Shown here piece by piece: positions 32,661 through 46,167 of a stretch of 64,000 bases of DNA (its first letter is position 1; every line of letters starts with the position of its first letter). The DNA is from Capsicum annuum (lineage: Eukaryota; Streptophyta; Magnoliopsida; Solanales; Solanaceae). The translations under genes were made by a program, and so were the position numbers. Under the pieces are notes generated by a model, which was not told the DNA's origin, made no database searches, and saw only the letters and a program-made list of their open reading frames with translations. The DNA is taken from NCBI RefSeq assembly GCF_002878395.1, contig NC_061121.1, positions 41,921,202-41,985,201 on the forward strand, in the 5' to 3' direction.

Positions 32661-33503
32661 ACTATTTGTTGTATGAAATAGCTAAGGAGGGGATGGATTT
32701 TTACTATGAGAAATAGTTAGGAATGAGATATATGGCGAAAATCTTTCTGAATGTGATTGAATTTACTGGTCTTAGAAAGGGAAATTCATGAAATGGGTGT
32801 AGTAATGATAGGCCTGAATGTAGTGATTGATGTAACTCAACTCATGTACTATGTGGTCAGTATTCGTTGAACTAAAATCCCATAGTGTTTGACTATAGTG
32901 ATAAGGTGAGGCAATATTCTTAATAAGATGTAAAGTACAGGGTCCTATAGTTTAAGTTATCACCTTCTAACATCGAATTAGGTTTCAACATAGTAGTACT
33001 AAGTAGTAGGACTTAAATTCTTATGGTTAGATGTGTGATTAATCCTTGTGGCTAGATGTGTGATTGGAGAATTTTAAGTTGGCAAGTGTGAAGTATACTA
33101 TTATTGTTTGGGGTGTAGACTATTGGTGCCTCTAAGTTTGAGTCTATTCGTGGTACCCTGTAAGGTAAAGAATGCTTCTAATCCCATCTTCTGCGAAATC
33201 TTATTTCATGATTAGTACCAATACAAATCAGGTCTGTGATCATCAAATAAACTTCTTCCTTATGTTTTAATGATTGTGATTCATAGAAATCATGCGTAAG
33301 ATTATCCCTATCTAGAGTCTCATTATCTCATGTTTCATTCTTTCACGTTTCACTAGGGGTTACCATGAAACTCATTTGATGCCTTTGTATGTTTTGTTAA
33401 GGAAATTATTCAATGCGAGATTTCGTTCTTTATTCTACACCTTTAGATCCTCAAAAATTCCATGCCCATCATTCGGGGATGAATGATCCCAAGGGGGATA
33501 TAA
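32661..33503 (+). other. 3' internal noncoding part of element C
   Basis: No protein motif is seen. The last 60 bp carry the lead-in cattcggggatgaatgatccc and the polypurine tract aagggggatat, which precede LTR C as in A and D, so at least the right part belongs to element C. The coding region of C is missing. Confidence 0.5.
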
Positions 33504-35220
33504 TGTAAAACCCCACATTTTTGAGCTAGAAATCAAACTATCATTCCTATATGCGTAAGCTCTATTTCCATGGTTTATATTTAAATTCATGTGTCATGAT
33601 CCTTCTCCTAGTGTATGAAGTGATTATGAGGTGAAAAATGTTCATAATGATCACTTGGATCAAAGTTGAGCTAAGAGCCAATCATTCATCCAAAGTTTGA
33701 TATTAGATTCTGCAAGAATCTAATTTAAACGTATATAACTTTTGATACACATATAATTTTTCAGCTCAAGACCCACCAAATTGTAGATAATTGAATTATC
33801 TTTCCAATGATACAAATTTTGCCAAAATCTGATAACTGAGAGAAAAGTTATGGCATTTTTTGTGCGAGGCAGTAAGTCGATGCGATCTTGACACGTTGCG
33901 TCGACTGAGCCCCGACACGAAACCTGACGTGAGTATAAAGCTATTTTACATATTATTTCAATTTCTAATGGGTCTAGTGTCATTTTGGTCACTTCCCCTC
34001 ACACAAAATCCATCTATAACATAAAATTTTAGCCCCAAGAAGCCAAAATTGCCTATTATTCACTCTTTCTCTTAAAATCAAAACCTTAACTCCTTCCCCA
34101 AAGATCAAGAACTCATCTTTAGGATCAAGAATTCCAAGAAAAACTAACTAAGATTTGGATTCCATTCTTCTAACTACTAAATCTAAGGTATGTGGGGTTT
34201 CCCTAAAACTATATGGGCATAGTAAACTCTTCTTAATCATGTTAAAGGTTTCTAAATCATGAACTTACAAAAGTGTTTTGAATTTACAACTAGAATCATG
34301 TTTTGAAGACCTTGATAATATTGTTTTGGTCTTTAGGCCTTTCTTTGAAAGTGATTTTACTAATATATATGTATGTATATACTAATAATAGGCTTAAGAG
34401 ATGTTAGGTGGTTGCCAGCCTGAGGCATAAAACTCATTACCCAAAACCATTTTTTGTCGATACAGGTATATTATTATTGTATGCTGGTGATGGCCTTGGG
34501 GCGTAGCAGATTCAGATACACCAACCCTTGCGGCAAAATTGGGTTAGGGACTTGGCCGCTGAGTTAAGAACGGACCCCATATAGCCCATGGGGTAGAAGA
34601 TATGTAGGGTATACCACCTAACTCAGAAATAATACAAAGATTAGAATTGCATTGATAAGATTGTTTTAAGATCATTTAAGATTTTTCCATGTGTTTTTAA
34701 ACTACTTCATGTACATTGTTTTTATGACTTGCTCTCACCTTTGCTATATATATAGATTCATTATTTTGGATTGCTCTATGTACCAGTACATCTGTATTGA
34801 CCCCCTATATTCCATGATCTGAGGCACAGTTCCATGGTCCCACACATCAGTAGATCCGTGTGTGTCAGAAGTTGCAATTGGTGAGCCTTCTCTTTTCTGT
34901 AAGGCCTGATTTTTAGTTTTCAGTGTTTTTTTCTTTTATGGTCTACTAGGGGCCTTGTCCCAGTTTTGTTTTGGACTTATGTTGGATCTTTTGATGTTAG
35001 AGATTTCGCAGACGAGTGTTATATGTCTAGAATATTCAAAACTTCTTTTCAAATCGTTCAAGTTTATGAGTTTGACCATGGTATCATCTTGTATTGTTTT
35101 CCGCAAAAATTTGCTTTTAGTATATGAATATTGTGCATGATTACCTGATTTAGAAAAGCGCCCGGGCCTTCATGGTTTGGGATGATCCTTATAGCCAGGG
35201 CCCAGGATATGGTCATGACA
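33504..35220 (+). repeat. 3' LTR of element C
   Basis: It starts tgtaaaaccccac directly after a polypurine tract and ends tatggtcatgaca (1717 bp). It includes a short GC-rich module (33880-33935) and blocks shared with LTR B, for example gtctttaggcct and catatagcccatgg. The right flank is Athila-like remnant H. Small open frames at 33720-33992 and 34955-35140 are not coding. Confidence 0.75.
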
Positions 35221-38092
35221 ATAATATATCATTAAACACCCTAAATTAGTGCTTAAACAGTATAGACTCAAACATGATAATTAGAACAACACGTAGCTCA
35301 AGCTAGTAACACTAGTTTTATCGTGTAAACTCTAAATAATCGTTTTCATTCCTAATTATTTTTGGACACACCCTAAGCATTATAAACTAGTACTTAGAGA
35401 CTTAGATGCTTAATTATATCATTATGGACTCATTACATACACAAGAATTCCTCAAAACAAGGATAAATACATAGATATTATAACACTAAGGTGTATAAAT
35501 CTACCTAAGATCATCACCTTACACTAAAATCCTTGTTGTTCTTCGAAGAACTCTTTATATTAAGAATCATCTAATAAATACTCCAATATTACATTTTCAA
35601 GAAAGAAACTCAAGCTAGAACAACAATCACTACACAGATAGTAAGTTCTTCATCAAGCATGTCATATACATTTGAAAGTTCATGAACACAACTTCAAAAT
35701 ATCCTAGCCTTATTAATTGAATCAACCAGGGTGGAAAACTCATGTGTATTAATCAATCAAATAGATCATATAAGTAACCTCACTATCATCAAATATGTGC
35801 CCTCACCATAAGAGATTTACCCTTATTTATTCAATGATATACAATTCATCACAAGAATGGGTATAAAAATTAAATTTCACTCACTCTCATATGGAATTAT
35901 CATGCGACACAAGATGAACCATAGACTTACTCTTAGTGCAGTACTCAACTAATATTAAAATGTGAAGGCTCAAGATTAAATAGGAACTGTAAGGGTTATA
36001 ATGTAGGCTAAGGGATGGGTAGGAACTATTTTGGCTAGTAATAGTGACTATCTTCCTTAAGCTCTTTAATACATCACATTATACATTAAAATCTTCTCAA
36101 TACAACCAACATTTCACCACCTCTGCCTTCAAAAACTCATTTATTTTGCCCCATATCTTTAATCTAGTTCACATATAGACTAGAGGGAGTATTCGTAATC
36201 AACACATGATTTAATTTTTCTCTTTTCATCACACAACTCCCACCCACAAAACATAAACTTTTTCAACACCAATAGCTATTACTTTGGGGCATTATGTTCA
36301 CCTCTTTCCTTCTTAAATTTAATACTCCTTAACATTACTAATTTTTCAGCTAAAGCTTTTAGGATTTATGGATCAAATTCATGTAAATCAGAAAAGGGAA
36401 ACAAGCTACATATGTGGTTACCAAGAAATAGTCTAAAGCCTCAATGGGGTTAACTAAGATTACGAAACAAGGGTAGATGAAAGTGGGGTATAAACATGGA
36501 TATCAATAAATAACTATATCATTTCCTAAACCCTACATTCTTTTTTTAGCTTTGCACATACACCAGGCAAGTTCTAGACATCAATATGCAACCAGAAAAA
36601 TAAAATACGAAATCTCACTTCACATATGCACATGGTCATATAAAGTATGATCATTATAGACTCTCAATCATGCAATATCACTAATTCAGCATTAATCCAA
36701 CATCGTATTAGAGTCATATAAATAAGTTTAGGTGTCTCAAAAGTAGTCATCCAACACATTCAATATGCTTTCACATTCAAAATATCTTGCATCATGTAAT
36801 TACACATAGCAACTAACAAGAAAATCTCACATATTTCTAATATAAAAATATAAAAATTTAGTCCTTAAAATAATAGAAGGAAACTATGTTGAAAGGGTGC
36901 CCCTTCGGAAAAGAATTGAAAAGAAAAACCAAGGGATGGGTGAAGTATGCCCCTACTAGACTAACACCAACAAAAACTAAATAAAAAAGAGTGACATTAT
37001 TTGTGTAATTTTTTAAAAGTTACTCAAAAACTAGAAAACATCTAAGAATTTAAATCCTATACCGCACTTCACCCTTAACCATGGGAATATTTCCCACCAT
37101 ACACATAAGACGTACTTTTCCCCAAAGTACAATATAAAACAAGGATAGAAATAATCCCTGAGGTTTCTAGGCCTAGCTAGAAAAATCTATATCATTAGTA
37201 AGGTTCGGTGGATCCCACACCCAGTCTTTTCCAGCTTCTTAACTTGTATTTTCGATACTCAGGCTTCCCATTAACCTGCGACTCAATAAAAACAAAAACA
37301 AACATGAAATAAAAACTATAATACTAAAATAAAATAAACACCATAACTTGGGTTGCCTCTCAAGAAATAATTGATTTAGTTTCGTGGCATGACTCTCATC
37401 ACTATGTCAACTTTGTTTCTTTATTCCCTTCCTAATACACAGAGGATATCTTCTCACACTTTTTTGACTTCTTATGTATGTAATTTTAAGGTAATCTTTA
37501 TAACAATAGCCTTGTCAGGCTCCTTCTTAAGTTTTTCAACTTCAATCTTGAGTGGTAGCTTGGGCAACTCTTTAAGATCATTAGAAGAAGTCTTTCCTGA
37601 GATTCACTCCACCACCGTACACTCATCCACTTCCATGGGTGTAATCATACACAAATTGTTATGGTGAGAAGTAAGATTGAGTGGTTTGTATACTTTGAAA
37701 ACCATTCCTTCATCATCCAGTCTCATCTTTAAAGTGCATCAAACATCAATTAGTGCTTCTCCGATTTCCAAGAATGGACGTACCAATATGATTGATACCT
37801 TGTCATCTGCATCATAATCAAGAATAATAAAGTCAGTAGGATTAATGAACTTAGAAACCTTAATGAGTACACCTGTAATGATTCTTTTAGGATGCACTCT
37901 CATTTTATTAACCATTTGAAGCACGAAAGAGCATGGCTTTGGCTTTCCTACACCAAGATTACAAAAATTAGATAGGGACATCAAGTTTATACTTTCCCTG
38001 AAGACAATCAAGGTATGGAGCACATCATTATCACTAATTTGTATGGGGAGTGGGAAATTTCCGAGGTCCTTCAACTTCTTTGACATCTTCTT
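35221..38092 (-). mobile_element. Athila-like Ty3/gypsy remnant H
   Basis: On the minus strand the right end encodes an Athila-type protease region (37739-38092). Less than 350 bp downstream comes attatttcttgagaggcaacccaag (about 37351-37375), a motif that in Athila-type elements lies just after the pol stop codon, so RT, RNase H and integrase are missing. The remaining 2 kb is AT-rich with no recognisable domain and may include 3' noncoding or LTR sequence. It is bounded by LTR C on the left and LTR J on the right. Confidence 0.6.
37739..38092 (-). pseudogene. Athila-type retroviral aspartyl protease fragment (H)
   Basis: The frame shows GNFPLPIQI, SINLMSLSNFCNLGVG, FVLQMVNKMRVHPKRII, VSKFINPTDFIILDYD and VSIILVRPFLEIGEALIDV, matching in order the protease region of Athila-group polyproteins (usual end PIILGRPFL.T..ALIDV). 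The DLGAS active-site block is replaced by FRESI, so the catalytic aspartate is gone. The frame is cut at 38093 by the LTR J boundary. Confidence 0.8.
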
Positions 38093-39861
38093 TGTCAAGA
38101 CCCAAACCAGGGCCTAATCTTGATGGCTGGCTCAAGCCCACCATAGACCTGAGACCACCCCTTTAGCCTAACCTTAAGAGAAAATTTTTAACAATTAAGT
38201 GGAAGCTAATCAAAATAGTATTAAAAAGATAAATAAGTCCAATAAGAGTTTGAAGAGTCAATGCCCACAATCCAATACGCATATGTCCACAAAAGCCTCT
38301 AAAACTAGAATATCAACTATGTCAGGACATGACCCCCGACTCAGACAAAAAAGAATCCAAAAGTACCATGACAGTAATAAAAGGCTAAGGAAATGACAAG
38401 GACTTGTGAAGGATGGATGCTCACCACTTTACAACAACTCAATAGACATTCTCAACCACCTAAAGCTTCATAGGAGCAACAAAAACCCATCTGACACAAC
38501 AACATAAAAATGTAGCATCCATGGACGGTCTATGTAATAAGAACTAGCATGTAACTTAAGGTATAAGTATAATATAGTGCAATTGTAAGAATATAGTCAT
38601 AGACCAACTATACCACATTCATATACATATATAGAGGATGCTGGGATAGGGAAAAGGGTTATGTACATGAGAGCTTAAAATTTAACCTAAACTATATAGC
38701 TAGATCCATCCTTAAGGCATCCATAGGCTCAGGTCTCTCTACAGAAAGGGCTCCAGTGCATGCTAGCCGCATGAATTGAGAAAAAAACAAGGGAAAACTA
38801 AAGCCACCAAGGGAATAGCCATCCCTAAAAAATATATCAAGTGTGGATCAAGAACACAGACATATAGGCCTCCAATGCTGACAAACGTGGCTTCTGGTGT
38901 TCGTCCCTCTTGGCTTACACCTTCATGGTGGGCTAAATAATTTTTTTTAAGAGCTAATTTAAAACTAATTGCATATAAAGCAATAAAATAAACCAAGAGT
39001 CATTAATTAAGGCATTTACCACTTGATATTGCCATACTATTATGCTTCCAAGATAGTATAGATTTATGCCAACCGATCCACTCACTATATTGACTCTCAA
39101 GTTCCATTTAAACACTAATCCATGGCTACCAAGGCCATCCAAATCCATTTTTCTATCCATTTATCAGTTAATGCAATGCAATGAGTTCAAAACAAGTTTG
39201 ACCATGCAATTATTCATTTTCAAAACTAAGTTCACAACATAGGTTGAGTTTAATGCATTACAAAGCCAAAATTCATCCTATTTGGGGAAACCCATGTCCC
39301 TCATTCCAATAATCTAAAACAATACACTAATTTAGTCCCAAAAATATAAATTTAAAGCATGTATAATAAATTTAGAGTATGGGACAAGTAATTCAACCGG
39401 TAACAACCAAAACCCCTAAATCAAATTTCAAAACCCATAATTTATACCACATGAGAATCCATTAAATTAATGCCACAATATAAAATTAAAGTTCGGGGAA
39501 GAGAAACATGCTTAAAATGCACAAAAAATTGAAAATAATTCGAATTTTAGAGTTTGAATGGTGAATTCTTTGTGAAAGCCATGGAGTTTCTTGGTTTAAG
39601 TGTTAAAGAGGAAGAGAATTGTCTTTTGATCCTTAAAACTGATGGAAGAAAGATTATTTTTGTTTAAAGGTCATACAAGGGGTAAAAAGACCAAAATCTC
39701 CTCACCTTAAGTGAAAAAAATAATAAATTGCATGAATATAAAAAATGGCGTTACACACCAAGTTTGTAGAGGTTAGCCTCTATTCCACTCCAATATCGCA
39801 GAGGTTAACCTCCATAACATAAATTTATCACACAGGCATACTGCCTTGGGGTCCCAAAATA
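38093..39861 (-). repeat. LTR of element J, distal part
   Basis: On the minus strand it ends ggtttgggtcttgaca at 38093, a CA end abutting protease remnant H. At the right it is interrupted by element G at 39861. The other part, with the TG start, lies at 49341-49485. The two edges read ...gggtgattt and (t)attttggga..., consistent with one sequence carrying a 5-bp duplication (gattt/tattt). Joined length would be about 1.9 kb. Minor open frames here are not genes. Confidence 0.55.
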
Positions 39862-42288
39862 TGTAACGCCTCGAAAATAGCACCCAAAATACTACACAGT
39901 GCTCATGAACATGAAGGACCACAAGCTAACCCATGACTGATATTTGTACTTGTATACTGCATAATATACTATATGATTACAGAAACATGAACTGAAAGGA
40001 TATAAGGTTCAAGACTGTAACATAACTGTTAAAGATATAACATCTAAATAGGGTATGAAATACCCAAGACAAAACTGAAATAACATGATAGCCTAAACAT
40101 AATAGTCTGGAAAGCCTCTAACTGATTGAACTATCTGAATGGGGAGTTATGGGACATTTCTCCAACTAACTCTAACTAATAAATTACTTAATGAGATAAT
40201 AAATAGATGATCATATACTCAAGAGATGAGGACTCACTGCTAACTTTGACTACTGAGACTGGAATGCTATTAATGCTCTGGGGCTCGTGCTTCTTAACCT
40301 ATGGTATAAGACACCATAGCACAAATATGTCAGTACTTTAAATGTACTGGTATGCATGGAACGTAGGGTGAATGCATGGGGTTCATATGCATAAATAATA
40401 CTGGCTAACTGACTAATATGAACATAAGAATACATGCATGAATATGTAGTAACTATATCGAAGATCGTGATAACATGAATCTACTGATAACTAATATGAC
40501 TGATGACTGATATAATTGATAGCATGAGTGACTGTATCTAACACTCCTGAATTTGATAGAACTAGCTGAGTTCCATACTGTATCTAAGTTGACTGTATCT
40601 AACAGTCTTGAATTTTGTAGAACTCTCTGAGTTCTACTACTGAGATTGAATGACTATATCTGACATTCCTAATTCTATAACTGAAATTATGGGAAGTAGT
40701 TATCTAACTGACATACCCCTAATACGCCATTATGGCTAAGTTGGGGTCAAATCTGTAACCCCAATTGGAAAGGTGTCAATACTGCGCCACTGGTAAGGAC
40801 AAGCTGTGAGTGACCCTCATTTGAAAGTGTCTCCAAACGAGAATGGTGGGGCTCTCATCTGACAGTGCTTATCCACCTCATCAACCCTCATCTAACATTG
40901 TTGATGCCTCAACCTATGATGGCTTCATAGTTCTAGAATACAAGGATGACTTCTAATAATCACACCCTTATTTGATAGTGTGTGTTCCCATCCTTGGGTT
41001 CACTCGGTGCTAATTTCTACTCCTATCTGAATAGACATTGAAAATGGATTATTGAACTAAACCGGACCAAATTACTGAGTTCTATTGATTAACAGAATAG
41101 TACTGAGATTACTATATTATGAGTTTTCCTGAGTCACATGACTGACTGAGTTGTACGGATCATGGATTGACTGAGGATATCATGAAAATATGACACTAAA
41201 CCTAGGCACACAACAATATTTTTTTCAGGTACAAGTACCCCTAGGACTCGATGGAAGGAAACTGACAAGGCATGACATTCTTGAATACATGAATAACATC
41301 AATAATATATATAATCCATTGACTAAGATATTTCATCAAGCACTTGACATACATAACTAATACATGAATGGGGATTTCATAATATCATACTAGTATGGCA
41401 TTTTTCTTTCAGATAGGCATTTAATCAAATATGTGGGGAGCATGCTTTGGCTATACAATCATCATCACATGTAATGATCAAGGATATACCAATCAACTTA
41501 TAAATTGAAGGGGTTTATCATGATCATTATGAAAATCATCACATACTAGGGTCAATCATTGGAATATGTAATTTAAAACATGAATCAAAACCAGACAACA
41601 TCATGAACATGAATTTCAATTCAATTTGAATCATGCATATTCACAAATACCCAAATCTTTGATTTTGAAAAGAGATTCTTGAGATTCATGGGTGAGAGAG
41701 ACCCATGAATCAACACATGACATACCTTAGTTCTTGATTTAGCAAAGATTTTCTAAGACACTTTCTTGAAATTAAATCCCAAATTGAAACCCTAGCTTGT
41801 TCTTGAGAGAGAATTGAGAGAAACTAGTATATTTTAGGTTACAAATAGCTGAATCTCGTGTTAAACTACTTAAATAGGGGTGGAAAATTGATCTTTTTTA
41901 CCCTGGATACATCTTTTAATTTTAGTGAAATTTTCCCGAATTGGACCCCTAGTGCGACGCGGCTCTATCACGCCGTGTCACTGGAATTTAACAACTAGAA
42001 ATTGAGGGATGGCATAATGCAGAGCCATCATGTTGCTACTTTATTTGTGTCTTGGAAGTTTGGCTTGACGCGCCACTATCGTGGACCCCTACTGGAATTT
42101 GACAATTGTCATTTTCTCCTGTGGCATGGTGCGCTACTTACTCATATGATGCTATTTTACGATGGAAACTTTAAATAGTCATAACTTCTTACCCGATTAT
42201 CAAATTTAGGAGAATCTTATATCGATGGAAAGATAACACTTGACAGTGTTGAGATAAAAATATAGTTAGGAAACTTTGGGGTATTACA
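39862..42288 (-). repeat. 3' LTR of element G
   Basis: On the minus strand it starts tgtaataccccaaag at 42288 and ends cgaggcgttaca at 39862 (2427 bp). The GC-rich module is at about 41935-42140 and the repeated ctgtcagatgagagc-type units at about 40800-40910. It aligns with 46840-49340. Confidence 0.88.
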
Positions 42289-42304
42289 ATATCTCCCCCT
42301 TGGG
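42289..42304 (-). promoter_or_regulatory. polypurine tract of element G
   Basis: On the minus strand ccaagggggagatat directly precedes the 3' LTR, after the shared lead-in catttgaggacaaatgttc. The tract is unmutated. Confidence 0.8.
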
Positions 42305-42736
42305 AACATTTGTCCTCAAATGAGACTGACTGAGAGAGGAGAAATGATAAGATGAAGTACACATCACATTGAACATGAACAATTAAACATTATTGACATA
42401 ACTGACATTTCAGAGATTCATACTGAGCATGCATATCTGATGCATGATTTCATAACTGAGCTGATACATAAATGCATGATTGAGAGTACTGATAAGATGA
42501 TTATACATATCTAATGCATGAATACATGATGACGCTGATTACATGACTATGATTTTTATTAACTGAATCTTCTCACAAGGAGAATACATGTTCGATTCAT
42601 GAATACATGAGTAATCTGATGCATGAACATATAATTGAATATGTAATGTTACTTAGAACCCATTTTAAAAATGGAATCCTGAGCATAAGGCTAATATCAA
42701 GTTATAACAGAAATGTGGACATAAAAACTGAAAAGC

Positions 42737-44412
42737 TTAAGAAGAACTGTTACCTCGAGCTAAATCTGAGTTAGCAGAGAAGAGGTAAGGATACTTGGTA
42801 CGCATGCCTGGTTCTATTTCCCAAGTAGCTCCATCAACGGACTGATTCTGCCAAAGATCTTTGACTAAAGGGACTTCTTTATTCCTCAATCTACGAGTCT
42901 GATAGTGTAGAATTTTGACTGGAATCTCTTCATAAGAGAGGCTATTCTGAATACATATGCTCTGAATAGGGACTAAAACTGCTGGGTCACCTATGCACTT
43001 CTTGAGCAAAAAGACATGGAGGACTGGATAAACTGAGGCTAGATCTGAAGGCAATTTGAGATCATAAGATATCTTGCCAAAGTGACTAAGAATTTTGAAG
43101 CGACCGACATATCGAGGACTGAGCTTTCCCCTCTTGCCGAACCTCTTCACTTCCTTCATGAGAGGTTTAGTTATATGGATATAGTCACCAATCTTGAACT
43201 TGAGATCCTTTCTACGCACATCTTCATAAGACTTCTATCATCTCTGAGCAGCCTAGAGTCTCTCTAATCAACTGGACTTTCTCTAAGGCATCGAATGCTA
43301 AGTCAGGCCCTATAATTGAGCCCTCACTAACTTTGAACCACTCAATTGGAGATCTGCATCTCCTACCATAGAGAGCTTCGAATGGAGCGATCCAAATATT
43401 GGAATGATAGCTTTTATTATATGAAAACTCAATCAAAGACAAGTGGTCATCCCAACTATCCTTGAAATCAATTGCACACGCCCTTAGCAAATCTTCTAGG
43501 GTCTGAATGGTCCTTTCTGCTTGACCATTTTGTCTGTGGATGAAAGGATGTACTGAGATAAATTTGGGTACCAAGACCCTTTTGGAACGCTTTTAAGAAA
43601 TGAGAAGTGAACTGGGTACCTCTGCCTGAGATAATAGATAACAGAACATGGTGCAATTTAACCAACTATCTGATGTAGAGTTTTGCATAATCCTCGACTC
43701 AATAAGAGGTATGAACTGGGAGGAAATGAGTTGACTTGGTCATCCTACCTATAATAACCCAGACTGAATCATGCTGACGATCAGTTCGAGGCAAACCCGT
43801 CATGAAGTCCATGTTCACTTCTTCCTACTTCTAAGTAGGAATAATGAACTCCTACATAGGTCCACTAGGCTTCTGATGCTCTATCTTAACCTGCTGACAT
43901 ATAGAGCAGATAGCCACAAACTATGCAATATCCATATTTATCCCACTATACTAATAGATCTCCCATAAGTCGCAATACATCTTTATGGCCCTTGGATGAA
44001 TACAGTAGCGCACACCATGCACTTCTACAAGAATTTGCTGCCTTAAGTTATCTACAACTAGAACACACAGAAGTCTCTGACAACGTAGAATACCATATCC
44101 CCCTTGGGAGAAAATCTCCACTTTATGATCTTTAACTGACTCTTTCAACTTTACTAAACTGGGATCTCTATCTTGTTTTTCTTTCACCTCAAAAACTAGA
44201 GATGATTCTGAACTACTTTGAACCCATATATCACCCTCCTCTGTATCAACTAAGAGAATGACTAGTATGGTAAGATGATGGACTTCTTGAGCTAACTTCT
44301 TCTTAATGTCCTCAACATGAGCAACACTACCAATAGACAGTCTACTGAGAGCATCGGCCACTACATTGGCCTTGCTTGGTTTATAAAGGACACTCATGTC
44401 ATAATCTTTCAA
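42737..44412 (-). pseudogene. element G integrase with chromodomain-type tail
   Basis: Frame 43951-44412 carries the end of RNase H (ADALSRLSIGS) and the integrase zinc domain. Frames at 43468-43665 and 43224-43574 hold the catalytic domain with ISGRGTQF (aspartate of ISDRGTQF changed to glycine), FHPQT and [18 protein letters not shown], which includes the catalytic glutamate. Frame 42737-43219 (160 codons) holds RRKDLKFKIGDY, GKLSPRYVGRFKIL, VYPVLHVFLLKK and the chromodomain end RRLRNKEVPLVKDLWQNQS, ending naturally at 42737. The integrase would insert the DNA; the chromodomain of this clade steers it to heterochromatin. It needs several frameshifts. Confidence 0.87.
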
Positions 44413-46141
44413 GAGCTCTGACCACCTTCTCTGAAGAAGATTGAGATCCTTCTAAGAAAACATATACTGGAGGCTCTTATGATCTATGAAAAAATCTATA
44501 TGAACTCTATATAGATAATGCCTCCAAATCTTTAAGTCAAATACCACGGCTGCTAACTCATGATCATTAGTAGGATAATTCTTCTCATGGGGTTTAAGCT
44601 GTCCGGAGGTGTAGGATATGACCTTACCATGCTATATGAGGACACAACCAAAACCTACACTGGATGCATCACAATACACTACGAAACCATCTGAACTATC
44701 TGGAAGAGCTAGGACTAGAGTTAAGGTGAGTCGAATCTTCAACTACTGAAAACTCTTCTCGCAAGGATCTGACCACTAAAACATGACTTTTTTCTGAGTT
44801 ACTCTGGACATAGGGGATGCAATAGAATAAAATCCCTCAAAAAACCACCTTTAATAGCCAGCCGAACTCAAGAAACTCCTGATATCTGATAAACAAATAG
44901 GTCTAGGCCAGTTTCTTACCACTTCAGTCTTTTAAGGATCTACTCTAATACCATCACCTCAAATGATATGGCCAAGGAAAGCTACTAAACTTAGCCAAAA
45001 TTTACACTGACTAAATTTGTCAAACATCTGATGATCTCTGAGAGTTTAAAGTCCGATTCTGAGATAGTCTGCATGATTACACTTACTATGGGAATACATC
45101 AGAATATCATCTATAAAGACTATGATGAACATGTCCAAGTACTACTTGAACACACGGTTCACCAAGTCCATGAAAGCTGCTGGGACATTGGTAAGACCAA
45201 AGGACATGACTAGAAATTTAAAGTGACCATACTGAGTATGGAAAAATGTTTTTGAAATGTCACATTCTTTGACTCTGAGCTGATGATAGCTGGATCTGAG
45301 GTCTATCTTAGAGAAATAAATGGCACCCTAAAGTTGGTCAAACAAGTCATTGATTCTGGGAAGTAGATAATTGTTCTTGACTGTGAATTTATTGAGTTGA
45401 TGGTTATCTATGCATATTCAGAGAGAATAGTCTTTCTTTCACATGAATAAGACTGGTGCACCTCATGGGGACACACTAGGTCTGATGAATCCCTTATCTA
45501 ACAGATCCTTCAACTGTTCTTTCAGTTCTCTGAGTTTTGATGGTGTCATTCTATATGGCGGAATAGATATAGGCTGAGTATCTGGAATAAGATTATTGAC
45601 AAAGTCTATTTCCCTTTCGGGAGAAATCCCTGGAAGATCTTCGGGAAAGACATCTGAATATTCATTCATAACTGGGACTGAATCAAGATTGGGAGTTTCA
45701 GAACTAGTGTCCTTAACTCAAACAAAATGATAGACATATCCTTTAGATATCATTTTCTGTGCATGAAGGTAAAAAATAAGCTGACCTCTAAAAGCGGATA
45801 CACTACCCTTCCACTCTAGGATGGGTTCATTCAGAAATTGAAACTGGATTATTCTTTTTCTGCAGTCGACTGTGGCATAGCAGGAATGAAGCCAATACAT
45901 ACCAAGAATGATATCAAAATCAGTTATCTCTTAATTCAACTAAGTCTGCTGAAGTGACTTTCTGAAATATCATAATCGGGCAGTTCCTGTATACCTGTCG
46001 GGCTAGGATGGTTTTACCCACTGGGATAGAGATTGAGAAGGGCTCTACTAGAATTTCTGGACTGACTCTAAAATTAACTTTTCTATAAGGAGTAACAAAA
46101 GATAAAGAAGCTCTGGCATCGAGCAAAGCATAAACATGCAC
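44413..46141 (-). pseudogene. element G protease, RT and RNase H
   Basis: Protease (45920-46141) reads LLDARASLSFVTPY: the glycine of the D-x-G active site is arginine, so it is dead. Frame 45718-45900 holds WLHSCYATVDCR. RT begins in 45463-45669 ([35 protein letters not shown]) and goes on in other frames; the catalytic FIDDIL box is at about 45090-45130. RNase H follows to about 44413. The layout matches element A. Frameshifts and stops separate all the pieces. Confidence 0.85.
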
Positions 46142-46167
46142 ATGAAAGATCTGTAACGTACCAGTAA

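Noticed and set aside
33504..35220. LTR C as the 3' LTR of element B
   Set aside because: Lengths (1717 against 2184 bp) and starts differ too much; only central blocks are similar. They are related families.
35221..36900. Possible LTR of remnant H
   Set aside because: AT-rich and LTR-like in style, but neither boundary nor partner could be found, so no separate LTR was called.
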